A stretch of DNA of 64,000 nucleotides from Cydia pomonella (Eukaryota > Arthropoda > Insecta > Lepidoptera > Tortricidae): the NCBI RefSeq assembly GCF_033807575.1, contig NC_084725.1, positions 4,995,001-5,059,000 on the forward strand, given 5' to 3'. This document shows, piece after piece, positions 35,136-46,355 of this stretch. Position 1 is the stretch's first letter, and every line of letters begins with the position of its first letter. The position numbers and the translations under genes were made by a program. The notes below the pieces were generated by a model. It was not told where the DNA came from and did not search any database. It saw only the letters and a list, made by a program, of their open reading frames with translations.

Positions 35136-35869
35136 TGAAATATAAAGTAAAATCAGGGCTAAAATCTAACTCAAAACTTAAACTTCGAAACCCAAGTAAC
35201 AATCACTTACGAAAAACACCAATAGAAACTTAAATAATGACGTGATTTTTTCGCTGCATCTGTCATTCGGTATAGTCACAGAATTTTACGGAGTACACAG
35301 TAAGTTTTATGGGGAAAACCTACTATATACCCAAATCGTTTTGCCCACAGGAAAGCCGCTGGTTTTCCTGAAATTCTTTAATCCATAACGTACGTTGTTA
35401 GTACATACGACGTTCTTATTTTATGCCTGGTTGAAAATATGCGATAAAAAAAATTCATATTGATGAATCGGCGTTTTTTTCATCGGATTTTTGACGCGAT
35501 TTATCAACCATATTTATGCGATGATAATTTTGTCTCAAGGTTACAAGTATTTCTCGGAATACGAGATTATTTACAATGAATCCCACAAATACCTTTTGCC
35601 TTGAACTGAAAGTCATCATAATGATTTAATGATGTTTGTATACTTGATCCAGTTCTTAGACAAATTGGACAGTTTTTAGACTAAACATACCCACGAGAAG
35701 AGTGTATGTGAAAAGATATGCCTAGAACGGAATTTCAACTTTAAGAATCCGAAAGATATTGTTATTTATTTATTGTTCTTGCAGCGTATCTTGTGATTTC
35801 CACTGTAAATATACGTCTAGCGAGATACAGGGGCAAATGATAACAATATTAGATATATTATATTTATTT
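35136..35869. other. Non-coding stretch
   Basis: Nothing recognised. Confidence 0.35.
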
Positions 35870-35950
35870 TGGTAGAGAATGCCTTTTGGCATTAAGTCCG
35901 CCTTTTGTACGATAAATTTTCTTTTGTGCAATAAAGTTTAAATAAATTAA
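35870..35950 (+). mobile_element. LINE 3' UTR tail, same family as 49429
   Basis: GGTAGAGAATGCCTTTTGGC, ATTAAGTCCGCC and TGTGCAATAAAGTTTAAATA match the end of the LINE at 49429-50634. Only the last ~80 bp are present. Confidence 0.85.
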
Positions 35951-36379
35951 TATTAAACCAAATTGACATCAATGTGTGTTATATAGAATTCGCATCGGTC
36001 TCCCAGGCAAAAAGGTGACGCGACACATTCGAAAAAATTATAAAGTATAATTATTTCCCAAACAGGGAATTCTTCCTTCCTGTAAACAGCATGGGAACGT
36101 AAAATTACTAACAAGTAAAGTAAAAGAAACGTGAAATAATTCGTGCAACAAGAAAGCAATATTAGTTTTTGCTGTGAGTGCTGATTCTAATTCCTGGGGC
36201 ATACGAAAACAATTAAAAGTTGTATTTTCTTCCCAAAAACTAATAAAATACTGAAGCATAAGATGTTTCACTAATCGAGAAGAGAATAGAGCCACAAATA
36301 TTTACATTCTAGAAGAATGCAGGGTTCTGGTCCGGGCTGAGGCTTAAGATTTATTGGCTTATTACTATATTTGCAATGA
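35951..36379. other. Non-coding stretch
   Basis: Nothing recognised; overlapping minus-strand frames lack family features. Confidence 0.35.
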
Positions 36380-36640
36380 ATTTAATCAAATTTACAATAA
36401 CAATATACATAATGGATATATACAGAGGATTACTATAACTATCTTAAATATAAAATGGCCCTTGAGGCATTGTACCAAGGATGATAGCGGCAATTCCTCG
36501 TTGTATCGCAATACTGATACGTTATGCGAGGAAGCCACCAGCTCTTCGGTCACCAGTTACGTTAACAAGACGCTTCGCGATTTCTGCAAAAAACTGCGCA
36601 CTGAGACCCCATAGACCTAGAGTTTCAACGCCGCGATTGT
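36380..36640 (-). mobile_element. Retroelement 3' end, family R (copy 3)
   Basis: The minus strand reads TLGLWGLSAQFFAEIAKRLV, NVTGDRRAGGFLA, a stop, then RISIAIQRG and IILGTMPQGP, followed by the family tail (CTCTGTATATATCC). The longest and best copy; still 5'-truncated and broken by a stop. Confidence 0.75.
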
Positions 36641-36749
36641 TACAGTATAAATTCTAAAAAGTCAGAAAATAAATCTAAAAACTTAGAATTTAGTTCTAAA
36701 TGTGTGGCGTGACAAGAAGTATATAAGAGTAAGCCTGTAAGTTGCACCC

Positions 36750-36995
36750 ATAGTAGAAAAAGTAAGAGCGAATCACCTAGCGTGGTATGGGCATGTGATG
36801 CGGAGGGCTGAAAGTCATGTGACGAGAATCGTATTACGAATGAATGTGGAGGAAAGGAACGGGGGGGAAAACCGAGGAAAAGTTGAATGGACCGTGTGAG
36901 ATAATGAATGATGAGATGACGGACGAGAGTGGTGTATTGAAAAAACACATGCTTCGACCCCAAATGAATGGAATAAAGGCAAGCGAATTATGACA
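36750..36995 (+). mobile_element. RTE-type LINE 3' end
   Basis: The plus strand encodes LAWYGHVMRRAESHVTRIVL and RMNVEERNG, then after a frame change GKPRKSWMDRVR-like and E-M-T-D-E-S-G-V-L-K-K-H-M-L-R-P-Q, the usual C-terminus of RTE LINEs, and ends at GGAATAAAGGCAAGCG. Degenerate. Confidence 0.8.
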
Positions 36996-37400
36996 GTGTA
37001 GGTACTGTCATAATGTACTAGTTCTAAAGCGTAATTCATCTATTTTACTTCTAATATCCTTACAGGAAACATGTTACAGTTTTCGTAGTGACGATAACAC
37101 GCCCGCACCAGGGATTTTCTGTTCCAATTCTAGGTAATTTAGGTACAGCGCCATACGAACAGGAAACTTCACATGAGCATAATTAACTTTATATAACTAA
37201 TTTGTGGTTTATTATTGATTGTGTTATGTGCATGGAATGTTTAATAATACGTAGAATTTATAAATTACCTTGTATGTGTTTGTAAACAGTAAGTTTTAAA
37301 AGAGATTGTTAGACTAACTTAATACGTTGACATATGATTGTGTGTATTTTTTGGGATATTTCGATCAATACTATGTATACCAATTTTGTAAGATCTTATT
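36996..37400. other. Non-coding stretch
   Basis: Nothing recognised. Confidence 0.35.
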
Positions 37401-37401
37401 G

Positions 37402-37494
37402 TACAGTCAGATGCAGAGAGAGGTGACCCCTCTGCATAGACTTTGATTGTATGCACGGGGGGGGGGGGGGGACCTCTGTCTGCAGCTGACTGTA
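37402..37494. mobile_element. TA-flanked MITE with G15 run
   Basis: TACAGTCAGATGCAGAGAG and its near complement at the right end. A 15-base G run lies at 37457-37471. 93 bp in total. Confidence 0.75.
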
Positions 37495-37609
37495 CACTAT
37501 AAGTATTAGAAAAAGCCTATTTCATTTTTAGCCAGGCTACAAATTTGCGATTATATTTTAATTAGCTTGTTATCGTTGGTGGGGAAACTCGTTAATTTAT
37601 TAAATTAAA

Positions 37610-37884
37610 AAATCCGGTACCTCCATCAGCCCTTGCTCAGTGTAGGGTTCCGTAGTTACCCCACAATAAGTAGAAATTAAAGTAAGTTTTAATAGTTTTA
37701 CTGACTGAAGAGAAAACTTTTTGCGAAACGCCTTAACCAATAATGTTGAAAATAGTTATGATTAAAAGTCATTACTATCAAGACATTGTTTGGACCCACG
37801 GTTCAAAAGTGAGAGGAGAGCCAATTTTCGGAGCGATTATTTTCAAAAATCCACATTATCAGAAAATTGTGTAAGTAGAGGTAT
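37610..37884 (+). repeat. Dispersed GGGTTCC-type repeat, fragment
   Basis: AAATCCGGTACC, GCTCAGTGTAGGGTTCCG and TTGGACCCACGGTTCAAAAG also occur at 45325-45660, with an internal deletion here. Confidence 0.6.
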
Positions 37885-38050
37885 TAAGAGAGAGAGAGCG
37901 TTTATTCGTGGCAAAATAAAAAAGAAAACAACAAGTAACAGAACATAACATAACATAACATATAAGCCACGAAGCAGCTGGACTCCTCGGCCTTGACCCG
38001 GACCGTTCAAACGTGATTTATCCTTGACGGTTCCTAGTTGACTACGGAAT
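37885..38050 (-). repeat. Retroposon tail, inverted copy of 2685-2790
   Basis: AGAGAGCGTTTATTCGTGGC, ACATAACATAACATATAAGC and CCACGAAGC are the complement of the block at 2685. It extends further into GGCCTTGACCCGGACC. Confidence 0.75.
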
Positions 38051-39313
38051 CCTAAAATAATCAATGAATCGAGATGATAAGACAGTAAATTAAATAATTA
38101 TCTTTATCACGTTTGGTATTTCCAGTGAAAACAAAATGGTGTCATGTTACATATTTATAAAGTATGACATATTAGGAAAGGAATGTAGGCTACATAATAC
38201 GAGTAACAAATCTATTAATAAGCTATATATTTTATTATTCATGTTTTAATTAAACTAGAGAATAGTTTATTGCATATCTTATTACAAGCATGGATGGAAT
38301 TAAACATATAGGTATACATGTGACACCTGGAAGGGCACAGCAATATAAGAGGGCCACAAGTAGGTGATTAAATTACAATTATTTCGTACATTTCATTAAA
38401 TTAATATTACACATACATTCACGCATGGTCCTTTGATTGTATTATTACATTATTTCCTTTACAAAGCACTGTAATATTTTCATTTACTGACTTTATCATA
38501 ATATTCATTTAGATTATAAAAACATCCATCAATTAAAAAGCTTCAGGTGTTTTTTTAAATTGACCTAGATTGTCCAGATCTTTGATAGAGTTTGGGAGGT
38601 GGTCTTCGACTTTTATAATCATATAATGTGGGCTACTTGTGACAAGTTTTAATTTCGAAAAAGGTACTTTTAGTTGATCAACGTTACGATTATTAGGTTA
38701 GCTAAGTATTTATGTACTTTATATGTGCGTGTTCCATGTGAAATGAGTCAATATACGTTCATATTTTGTAACTCAATAATTAATACTAAATTGTTATATA
38801 ATTAATTGAAAAAAATATAATGAAATAATGTTACAAAAATGTTGTTAAATGATAGGTACTTATTATTAGCAAGTTGATTTTATATAATATTGTTAAGACT
38901 ATTCAATACTGGCAACATCAAAGGCAGTCTCGGTCTTCCACTTTCTTTCAAATTCGTTTCATCGTCTTATTATATGTAATATTTTAATGCGTAAATAAGA
39001 TATATAACTTGAATATAAATGTGGTCACATGAACAATCATATTATTTATATATTTTTTGTCTTTCAATGTCTGATATCAGCATTTACCTATTCATGTATT
39101 TCGGAAAAAAACGCGCAAACATCACACAATCGTGTTCAAGCACACCTGCAAGCCGAAGTGGAAATAGATTCAGCCCTGACCTATTTCATGTATGCAGGTG
39201 AATTTGTAAAGCTAGGGAAACGAGTACAGGTAATGAGGGACACGAGTTGTAGTTGGAACCTATCTCTACATGTTTTATATCATCGGTTCCCTGCATATTG
39301 ATTTTTATACAAA
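38051..39313. other. Non-coding stretch
   Basis: AT-rich, no gene. Bases about 38265-38360 hold a phrase (CATGGATGGAATTAAACATA) I could not place. Confidence 0.35.
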
Positions 39314-39534
39314 CGGCCCGATTCGAAATGATTAAGACATGTTTAAGATCTTTAAAAGATCGACGACATTGCAAAATTTACATTTATTTCGATTCCGCTG
39401 CGATCCTAATAAAATCTATCTACGATATTTCTAACTTCAAAGTGACATTCGTTGCCCGAATCCAGGTGCTTCTGTCAATTATACGAGATGCAAACGATAT
39501 CTAAATGAGAACTTATCGTTATATAATCGGGCCG
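39314..39534. mobile_element. MITE family H, copy 2
   Basis: CGGCCCGATTCG at the left and ATCGGGCCG at the right. The body matches 26069-26314 in order (TTTAAGATC, TTTCGATTCCGCTG, TTGCCCGAATC, CTTCTGTCAATTATACGA). Confidence 0.86.
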
Positions 39535-39885
39535 AAAGAATCTTTACACGAAACTGTTATTTATCACATTTAAGGCGCGGTGTTTTTTTTTTTATATTAC
39601 ATTGCCTTCCTTCCGTGATTTTTCCTTAGGGACATAACTGAGTTATGATAGAAAATCTTCAACCTAACCTAAAACCCGTTCTGAGCCATGCCTGGTCCAA
39701 AGGTCCCCATCACACTATACCGTGTCCAGATTCTATGATTAAGAGAATACGGGAGCTGAGATTTCAATATTTTAGGTAAATATATCCGTCTCGCTAATGG
39801 AAGGGGCTCCTAAAACTAGTGCGATAAGGACAAGGCCAGGTTAGGTGAAAAATCCTGCGAAAAAATCTCAAAAAAACGATGTTTC
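39535..39885. other. Non-coding stretch
   Basis: Nothing recognised. Confidence 0.35.
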
Positions 39886-40198
39886 GTACTCGACTGTTTT
39901 CTCCTCCAAATCTTAACCAAATGTAACAAAATTTTGAGATCTAAATGTTAATGAAATTATCTGTGTTTGGACTGTTTTGCTTTTTAGGCTAATTGATGTC
40001 AGTTTTGAATACCATGCTTCTCTTTGCAGCCTAGTACATTAGGTCGTTTTTACGAATATTTGAAGTGCATTAGCGCCAAAAGAAACAAAAAATATCAAAA
40101 AAGCAAAACAGTCCGACGCAGATATTAATAATAACATTCTGTGTTGAAAAAACATTGCTCTAGCTTAATAAACCACAGAGGAAATAGTCGAGTACGTT
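39886..40198. mobile_element. Possible element with nested inverted repeats
   Basis: GTACTCGACTGTTTTCTCC (from 39889) pairs with GGAAATAGTCGAGTAC near 40180-40196. Inside, GGACTGTTTTGCTTTTTA (from 39968) pairs with AAAAAAGCAAAACAGTCC (near 40097). Non-coding foldback-like structure. Confidence 0.55.
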
Positions 40199-40454
40199 GG
40201 TATGGAGTAATGACCACTCCTGTTGCCTCTTAAATCGATTTTGTTTTCGATACAGTTTTTTTTAAAGTGGGGATTGGCATAAAGGACTCTGTGATATCGA
40301 CTCAACGAACTAACCCCCTTATTGATAAAACTTTACGAACCTGATCTAGTCACATTATGTTTTATCCCTTTCTTACAAATATATAAGTCAAAATGACAGA
40401 TAAGGACAAACGATTCATAGTTAATTCAGGCCAGAAACGCATTTAATAAGGCCA

Positions 40455-40750
40455 TTATTTATTTATTTATTTATTTATTTAAACTTTATTGCACACATAA
40501 AGAAAAATGTACATGTACAAATGGCGAACTTAATGCCAAAAGGCATTCTCTACCAGTCAACCATTGGGTCAAACAGAGACATTTGTGTATGTTGGTGCAG
40601 GAAAAAATAATAACAAATAATAAGGAAAAAATTAAACGTGAAGTCAAATAATATTAATAATATATAAATAGTTAAATACTACTACTTATTTACCATTAGT
40701 ATTTACTTTTACATTTTCTAAGTTTACACGAAGTCTACAGCTCACAGTCA
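40455..40750 (-). mobile_element. LINE 3' UTR tail, same family as 49429
   Basis: A (TTTA)n tail at 40458-40480, then AAACTTTATTGCACAC, GGCGAACTTAATGCC and AAAAGGCATTCTCTACCAG, the complement of the 49429 LINE end. The left border beyond about 40570 is uncertain. Confidence 0.8.
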
Positions 40751-40849
40751 CTTATTGTACATATCTGAAATTTATAAGGAATCCGGACTAATCCCCTTCC
40801 CTTCTGAAGACTAATCTGATATGATCTGTTAGTGTCAAAAGTGATGATT

Positions 40850-40985
40850 CAGTAGGGCTAAGATGATCGGCTCTTTATCATTTGTCACTATTCCTGTCAC
40901 GTTCTAACAAGTATGTACGCGCGAAAGTGACGGGCATAGTGATAAGTGATAAAAATGGAACCATGCTGCCACCGGTTGACAACAG
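40850..40985 (+). mobile_element. MITE family G, copy 3
   Basis: CAGTAGGGCTAAGATGATCG through GAAAGTGACGGGCATAGTGA to AAAATGGAACCATGCTGCC, as in 22174. Confidence 0.83.
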
Positions 40986-40989
40986 TAGG

Positions 40990-41314
40990 TACAGTCAAAA
41001 GATTTAATTTGTGACCCATTTCGTACCTTGTCGCAGTGACCATGGTATGAGGTCTCTAGCGACTTTACAAGGTACCAAATGGGTCGCAAATTAACCCTTT
41101 TCCAGGCATAGTACGATTTATCGACCACATACGCGCCATTGGAATTTCAACTTTAGCATTCCGATTTAAGGTTCAAATTAGATTACACTTTCAGGAAATG
41201 TTACTTGTCTTCAAATGAATCATCAAAGCTGGATTAATTGGAATATATTTGGATTTTTTGGAAAAACCTTGTAGATTGGTGCGGCCTGGAAAAGGGTTAA
41301 ATCTTTTGACCATA
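40990..41314. mobile_element. TA-flanked element with three nested inverted repeats
   Basis: Outer TACAGTCAAAAGATTTAA and its complement; middle TTAACCCTTTTCCAGGC (from 41091) with GCCTGGAAAAGGGTTAA (from 41284); inner GTGACCCATTTCGTACCTTG with CAAGGTACCAAATGGGTCGC (from 41070). Looks like one MITE holding another. Confidence 0.78.
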
Positions 41315-42941
41315 CAGGCTAGAGGAAAACCATTTTTCCGGTTTTTGGTGTTATTACGTTGTTTACTTTCTTAATACTTTCTTCCCATCATTTTGTCCGC
41401 AAATGTTTGTAATTCTTTAACATCTCATAACTCATCAATAACAAAGTCGGCTAAATAGAATACTCATTCATTATTCCACAGCTTACATTGTACTATTAAA
41501 AACAAAACATAATGGCATGCACAACAATTAACACAATTGCAAATGTATTAGTTTATTTATCTAAACAATGTATTGTTTCGTTGCATTGTGTGTTGGTATG
41601 CGACCTGAGTACTAGGGTTAACGTTGTATAAGGGCCTTATAAGTGTTACGTAGTGAGTCTTATAGTACTCATAGTATTAGTTAATTCATAATTCATTTCA
41701 TTTCATTTATTTGCCATAACTTGTATGTTTACATAAGATGTAACATTTTTATTAGGTGTTGTTTTGTCTCAATACAATTTTACCAGATCGGTGTAGCATA
41801 ATTTAAAATAAAATATTTACAATAACTAACTAACTAACTAACAAAAAGTACTAGGTACTCGTTCAGGCTATACGGGCACAGCTCAATAAGATATTTCTTT
41901 AGACTAAGTAAGAATTTAGTAGCCGAATCCGACTTAATTTCGGTCGGCAAGGCGTTGTAAGTATTTAGTGCCCTTGACTAGAGCACTATTTCTATAGTAA
42001 ATCTCAAAAACATTGCTGTATTACCAACAGGAGGATTCATTTATTAGATATATATTTATCGTGTGGTGCAAAACAGGTATTACATTATGGTAAGATCACA
42101 CAGGAACCCATAAATATAACAAGTCATTTTTACATTCCTTATAGCCAGAGTCACTATTAACTAATGGACTAGGATTATACCTAGCCAGCCATTATACCTA
42201 TTATAACACAACATTATACCTACTAGCTACTATAAATTCATGTAGATTAGTTTAGCATAATTTATAGTGTAATTTTATATCTAAATCTTAATCTATATCT
42301 ATAAATGCGAAAGTATGTCTATCTGTCTGTTACCTCTTCACACTTAAACCGGTGAACAGTTATTGAAGAACCCAGGTTTTGAAAATACCACTTGCATTAT
42401 TTTTGTGATTTCGGAATGAACTTTGTATGAGTTTATATTTTTAAATGAAAACACAAATTTTTCGTCATCAACATTCAAATTTCACTATGAAAATACGGCA
42501 GATGTAAGTGGTTCCTTAAAAACCTAGCTCCTTCAAGCCACTTCTCCCCTAACCAGACAATAGTCATTTTAGAAGAATCATTAATATTATATCTTTAAAA
42601 ACACTTATTAATAAATAAGCTTCGTGTTTCATTCTAGCAAATAACATTATCAAAAACAATTAAATTTTATTCCAATTACAGTACGCCTGGAGTTAGATTT
42701 GATGGAATTTAATTAGTATGCCGGATCCGGACACGGTGATACCAATTTGCGAGAAATTGGAAGATTTTGATAAAAAACCAATAATTATAACAGTGAGTCA
42801 CATGAACATGCAAGTAACTGCGCAGCACAGTAAGAGCGTTATCACATTATCTGACCCAATATAGGATAGGCAGTCCTTTTATTATTGTATTAACTATATC
42901 TTTGGAACAAAAAACAATTAAATGTATTGTATAAAAAAACC
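41315..42941. other. Long non-coding stretch
   Basis: No gene. A (CTAA)n microsatellite at about 41826-41842. Nothing else I can support. Confidence 0.4.
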
Positions 42942-43236
42942 GAAATAAATGTCATATACGAAGAGAAAGTGTCCAAGACCTCCAGTGCTAAGGACGAATT
43001 GAACCAGCGTCCCTCTGGTAGGTGCCAGTACCTCTCGGCTTTATGGCTCCTCGACACGATGGCCCAGCGTAGGGCAGTCCAAGGGACGCAGCTATGCGGT
43101 GAAATGAGATAGCAATATCATTTGCTCCCTCTAACGCATAAATGCGTCCCTAGGACTGGCCTACGCTGGGCCATCATGTAGAGGAGCCATTACTGGAGGC
43201 CATGGTCACTTTCTCTTCGTATATGACATTTATTTC
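42942..43236. mobile_element. 295-bp foldback element
   Basis: Perfect 30-bp ends (GAAATAAATGTCATATACG... and complement) and inner arms GGCTCCTCGACACGATGGCC and GGCCATCATGTAGAGGAGCC. The left arm contains GAATTGAACCAGCG, the complement of a tRNA B-box-like motif, shared with 46187-46260. Confidence 0.88.
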
Positions 43237-43452
43237 AGTATATAATTTATATATAATCACTACTAAACCTACATTTATATAGTTCCTACTTAAAATAACA
43301 CAAATTAAAATATTGTATAAAATACATTAAAATGTACTTTTTTACATATTGCTTCTTTGTTGTCATATCCGACATTCGATATCGTATCGGACAATCTGGA
43401 AATGCTCTGAGTGTGAGCGTGACGCACTGATATTGACGCCTAGAATCTAAAC

Positions 43453-43835
43453 CAGTGTTGCCTGACGTACGATAATTGTCGTACAATGTACGATAATTTG
43501 CAATGCCACCTAAAAAGTCTAGTAATTGACGCAAAATATATTATGACACTTTCTTTCATAAATAGGCTAAAATTAGCATCTTTTGGGTATTTGGCTCCTT
43601 GGCTTAAATTTAAAATGTCGCAATTTTGGATCTATAACAAAAGTACACAAATATAAAACTGATTATTGCGCAATTTAGTCGAAAATTGCCTTATCTCTGA
43701 TTATAAATATAAGCTTATTTTTCTAGAATTTTTAAGGGTTCTGCCTTTTTGATAGGCGTACGATATTTTTTCCAACGGTAAGATAGTTTTGACACTCAAA
43801 TACGATAGTTCTCTTCCGCTGACCTGGTAACACTG
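43453..43835. mobile_element. Non-autonomous hAT-like element with perfect 8-bp duplication
   Basis: Ends CAGTGTTGCC and GGTAACACTG; the flanks ATCTAAAC (43445-43452) and ATCTAAAC (43836-43843) are identical. The 8-bp duplication and CAGTG ends indicate hAT. Subterminal TACGATA motifs repeat at both ends, as transposase-binding sites often do. No transposase. Confidence 0.92.
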
Positions 43836-43843
43836 ATCTAAAC

Positions 43844-45224
43844 TAAAATTTTATATAACTCGTACGATTCATTGTAGGTCGTCTCTAGGACGTTTTTTTC
43901 CATCATTTTATCCCCTTGAACTGATGTTAAATATGTATAAACACACTTCACGTAACCCAATAAATAAACCATTTTATAAAAATAAGTCGAAAAAGACCAT
44001 ATCTAATATAAGCAGAAATAAATTTACTTGGGTCACAAAAACAGATCGACCACGTAACCACATATATCAGGGGTGCCAAACATTGGTACCTACGCCTGAG
44101 ATATGTATAATAAATATTCAAACTTTTAACCTTATTTTTTGTCTATTGTATCATAAGATCATAACATTCATAACCCAAAATCAAGATTTAATTCACGAAC
44201 ATACATTTTATCTTCTGAGCAATAATTCGCCATCCCTGATATAAACGATTCTAAAATATCGAATAATATCAAAATACAATCCTGCATTAAATAACTACAT
44301 AATGTATAATGTCGTCGCAAAAACCTCATGCATGGGTTTGTTTGTCACTATTTGCCACAAAATACCTATACATAAGGATATGTTATGTAACTTGTTTTGT
44401 ATTCGAGTACTTCAAGGTGAGGTACGTGGAATTTTACATGCCTGTCAATATTGTAACAATGAAGTTATGTAACGTATGTAACATAATATTATGGTAACCT
44501 AAATACCTATATTTTGTTTGGGAAGAAACCATAATACGAATTGCTAATCAACCTCACTACTGCGGAGTAAGTGGTTTAAATATTATAAAACTATATAAAT
44601 AAAATTACCACTTCAAAATGTTTAATATAAAGCACTCAAATACGAATATTTGTATTCGCCCAAATTTTAAAACTTAGGTAACATTAGTTTTTCGGTATTC
44701 ATTTTAAATTTCTAACGTATTCATTTTGATTAAATCCATTTCTCATATTTGCTGTCTTCACTGCATTAGTACAAATGAAAACTCTCCATGCAGCAGCCAG
44801 ATATCAGCATCTAGAGCCGGCGGTAGGTTAGCAAGGTGGGCGACGTGGGCCACCGCCTACGGCCTCGCGGTCCGAGGGGCCTCGCGCCTCAAATAATAAG
44901 TATATCTCGGACACAACGTAAAAATCGTCGTTATTTCTTGCGACACCAGAGGGCCTCGCTAAATGTACCTTGCCCACATAACATTTTTGTCTTGGCCCGC
45001 CACTGTCAGCATCATAGGCCTTAAATAAAATGAATAATCGCCCACACTTACTGACATTAAACCTTATTGTAAAGTTGTAAGGTCCACCGATGTTTGACAG
45101 TCCTCAACTGTGCATTTCTCCAGAAACTTCCTCTGTGGAATGAAGTGTCTCCCGCGGTATTTCCGGACCGATACATCCTTCGAACCTTCAAGAATAGAGC
45201 GTACTAACATCTTAATGGCCAGCA
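43844..45224. other. Non-coding stretch
   Basis: No gene. A GC-rich patch at about 44815-44895 (CCGCCTACGGCCTCGCGG) may be a repeat fragment. A 106-codon frame at 43924-44244 has no family features. Confidence 0.35.
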
Positions 45225-45322
45225 ACGCCCTTGCAACCCCTCTGATGTTGCGGGTCCATGGGCGACGCTAATCGCTTACCATCAGGCGATTCGTCTGCTC
45301 GTTTGCCTCCTGTATCATTAAA
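45225..45322 (-). repeat. Repeat family J, variant copy
   Basis: Complement of GAGGCAAACGAGCAGACG, CGCCTGATGGTAAGCGATTA and CGCCCATGGACCCGCAAC, the family J order with a different sub-sequence. Confidence 0.75.
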
Positions 45323-45324
45323 TA

Positions 45325-45960
45325 AAAACCGGACAAGAGCATGTCGGGCCATGCTCAGTGTAGGGTTTCATAGTTACCATTCTGTCAGAACAGGGCAAAC
45401 GAGGGCTATGAATTAGTAAAAATCATGTACATTACAAGCATAAGGGCAGTTCCGCAGCTCTTTGTACGTCTTTTTACAAAAAAAAAAGACATTTTTGCAA
45501 TAATTCAAAAACGGCTAGATCGATTCAGTTCGCTATAGTTTTCATTGAAAGTATTTACTAAGCTTTTGTTTCACGAATTTTTTCATATTTTTTGGACCCA
45601 TGGTTCAAAAGTTATTAAGGAACACATATTTTTTATCTTTCAGAGCGATTATCTCCTATAATATTAACTTTACCAAAAAATGGTTTTTGAAGAACCTGAT
45701 TCGAAAGACCTATCCAACGATACCCCACACTATTTGGTCTATGCCAAAAAAAAATTCAAAAAATATACTTTAGTATGGGAGGTACCAGAAAATATATTTT
45801 TTTAAGTTTTTATTTTACCGTTCTGATTCCATGCATGATTTATGTATACATGCCAAATTGTAGCTTTCTAGCACTAATGATCACGGAGCAAAGCCGAGGA
45901 CGGACGGACATGGCGAAACTATAAGAGTTTCTAGGTGACTACAAAACCCTAAAAAGATGT
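45325..45960 (+). repeat. Dispersed GGGTTCC-type repeat, long copy
   Basis: Starts AAAAACCGGACAAGAGCATG and ends CTACAAAACCCTAAAAAG. It contains TTTTTGGACCCATGGTTC and CACGGAGCAAAGCCGAGGAC. No coding frame. Confidence 0.75.
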
Positions 45961-46186
45961 ACAGTTAAACGTGTTGCTGTTAGAACTATTTATATGAATA
46001 AATGATTACACCCCTTACTCATTCATCATTCTGACACCCATCCCTTCTTCACCCACTCACAAGAAAACCACCACTATCGTATAGAATGACGTCATAGGTT
46101 AATTTGTTTTTTTCTTTCAGTGATGAATTATTAATCGATGACCTCATAAACATATAATTTAACCTTTGGGATTTGTGTAGTGATAA
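45961..46186. other. Short non-coding stretch
   Basis: Nothing recognised. Confidence 0.35.
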
Positions 46187-46260
46187 ACTAAAATAAATGT
46201 CATGTCATATACCAAAGAAAAAGTGAGTCCGGCAGCCAAGGCCGGAATTGAACCAGCGTT
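46187..46260 (-). repeat. tRNA-like repeat fragment
   Basis: AATAAATGTCATGTCATATA, AAGAAAAAGTGAGTCC and GGCCGGAATTGAACCAGCG parallel the left end of 42942-43236. The complement of the last motif is a good pol III B box. Confidence 0.6.
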
Positions 46261-46355
46261 TTCAGCTTATTTATTCCCTAGTTGTATGTGTGTGAAACCA
46301 TAGGTTCAAACCTCGGTTGCGCCGTGAAGAGTAGAAAATATTGTTCTCGAATGAT

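Noticed and set aside
34939..35202. 87-codon minus-strand frame
   Set aside because: Spans SINE tail and a GC-rich fragment; no protein features.
36640..36963. 107-codon minus-strand frame
   Set aside because: Antisense shadow of the RTE LINE tail at 36750-36995.
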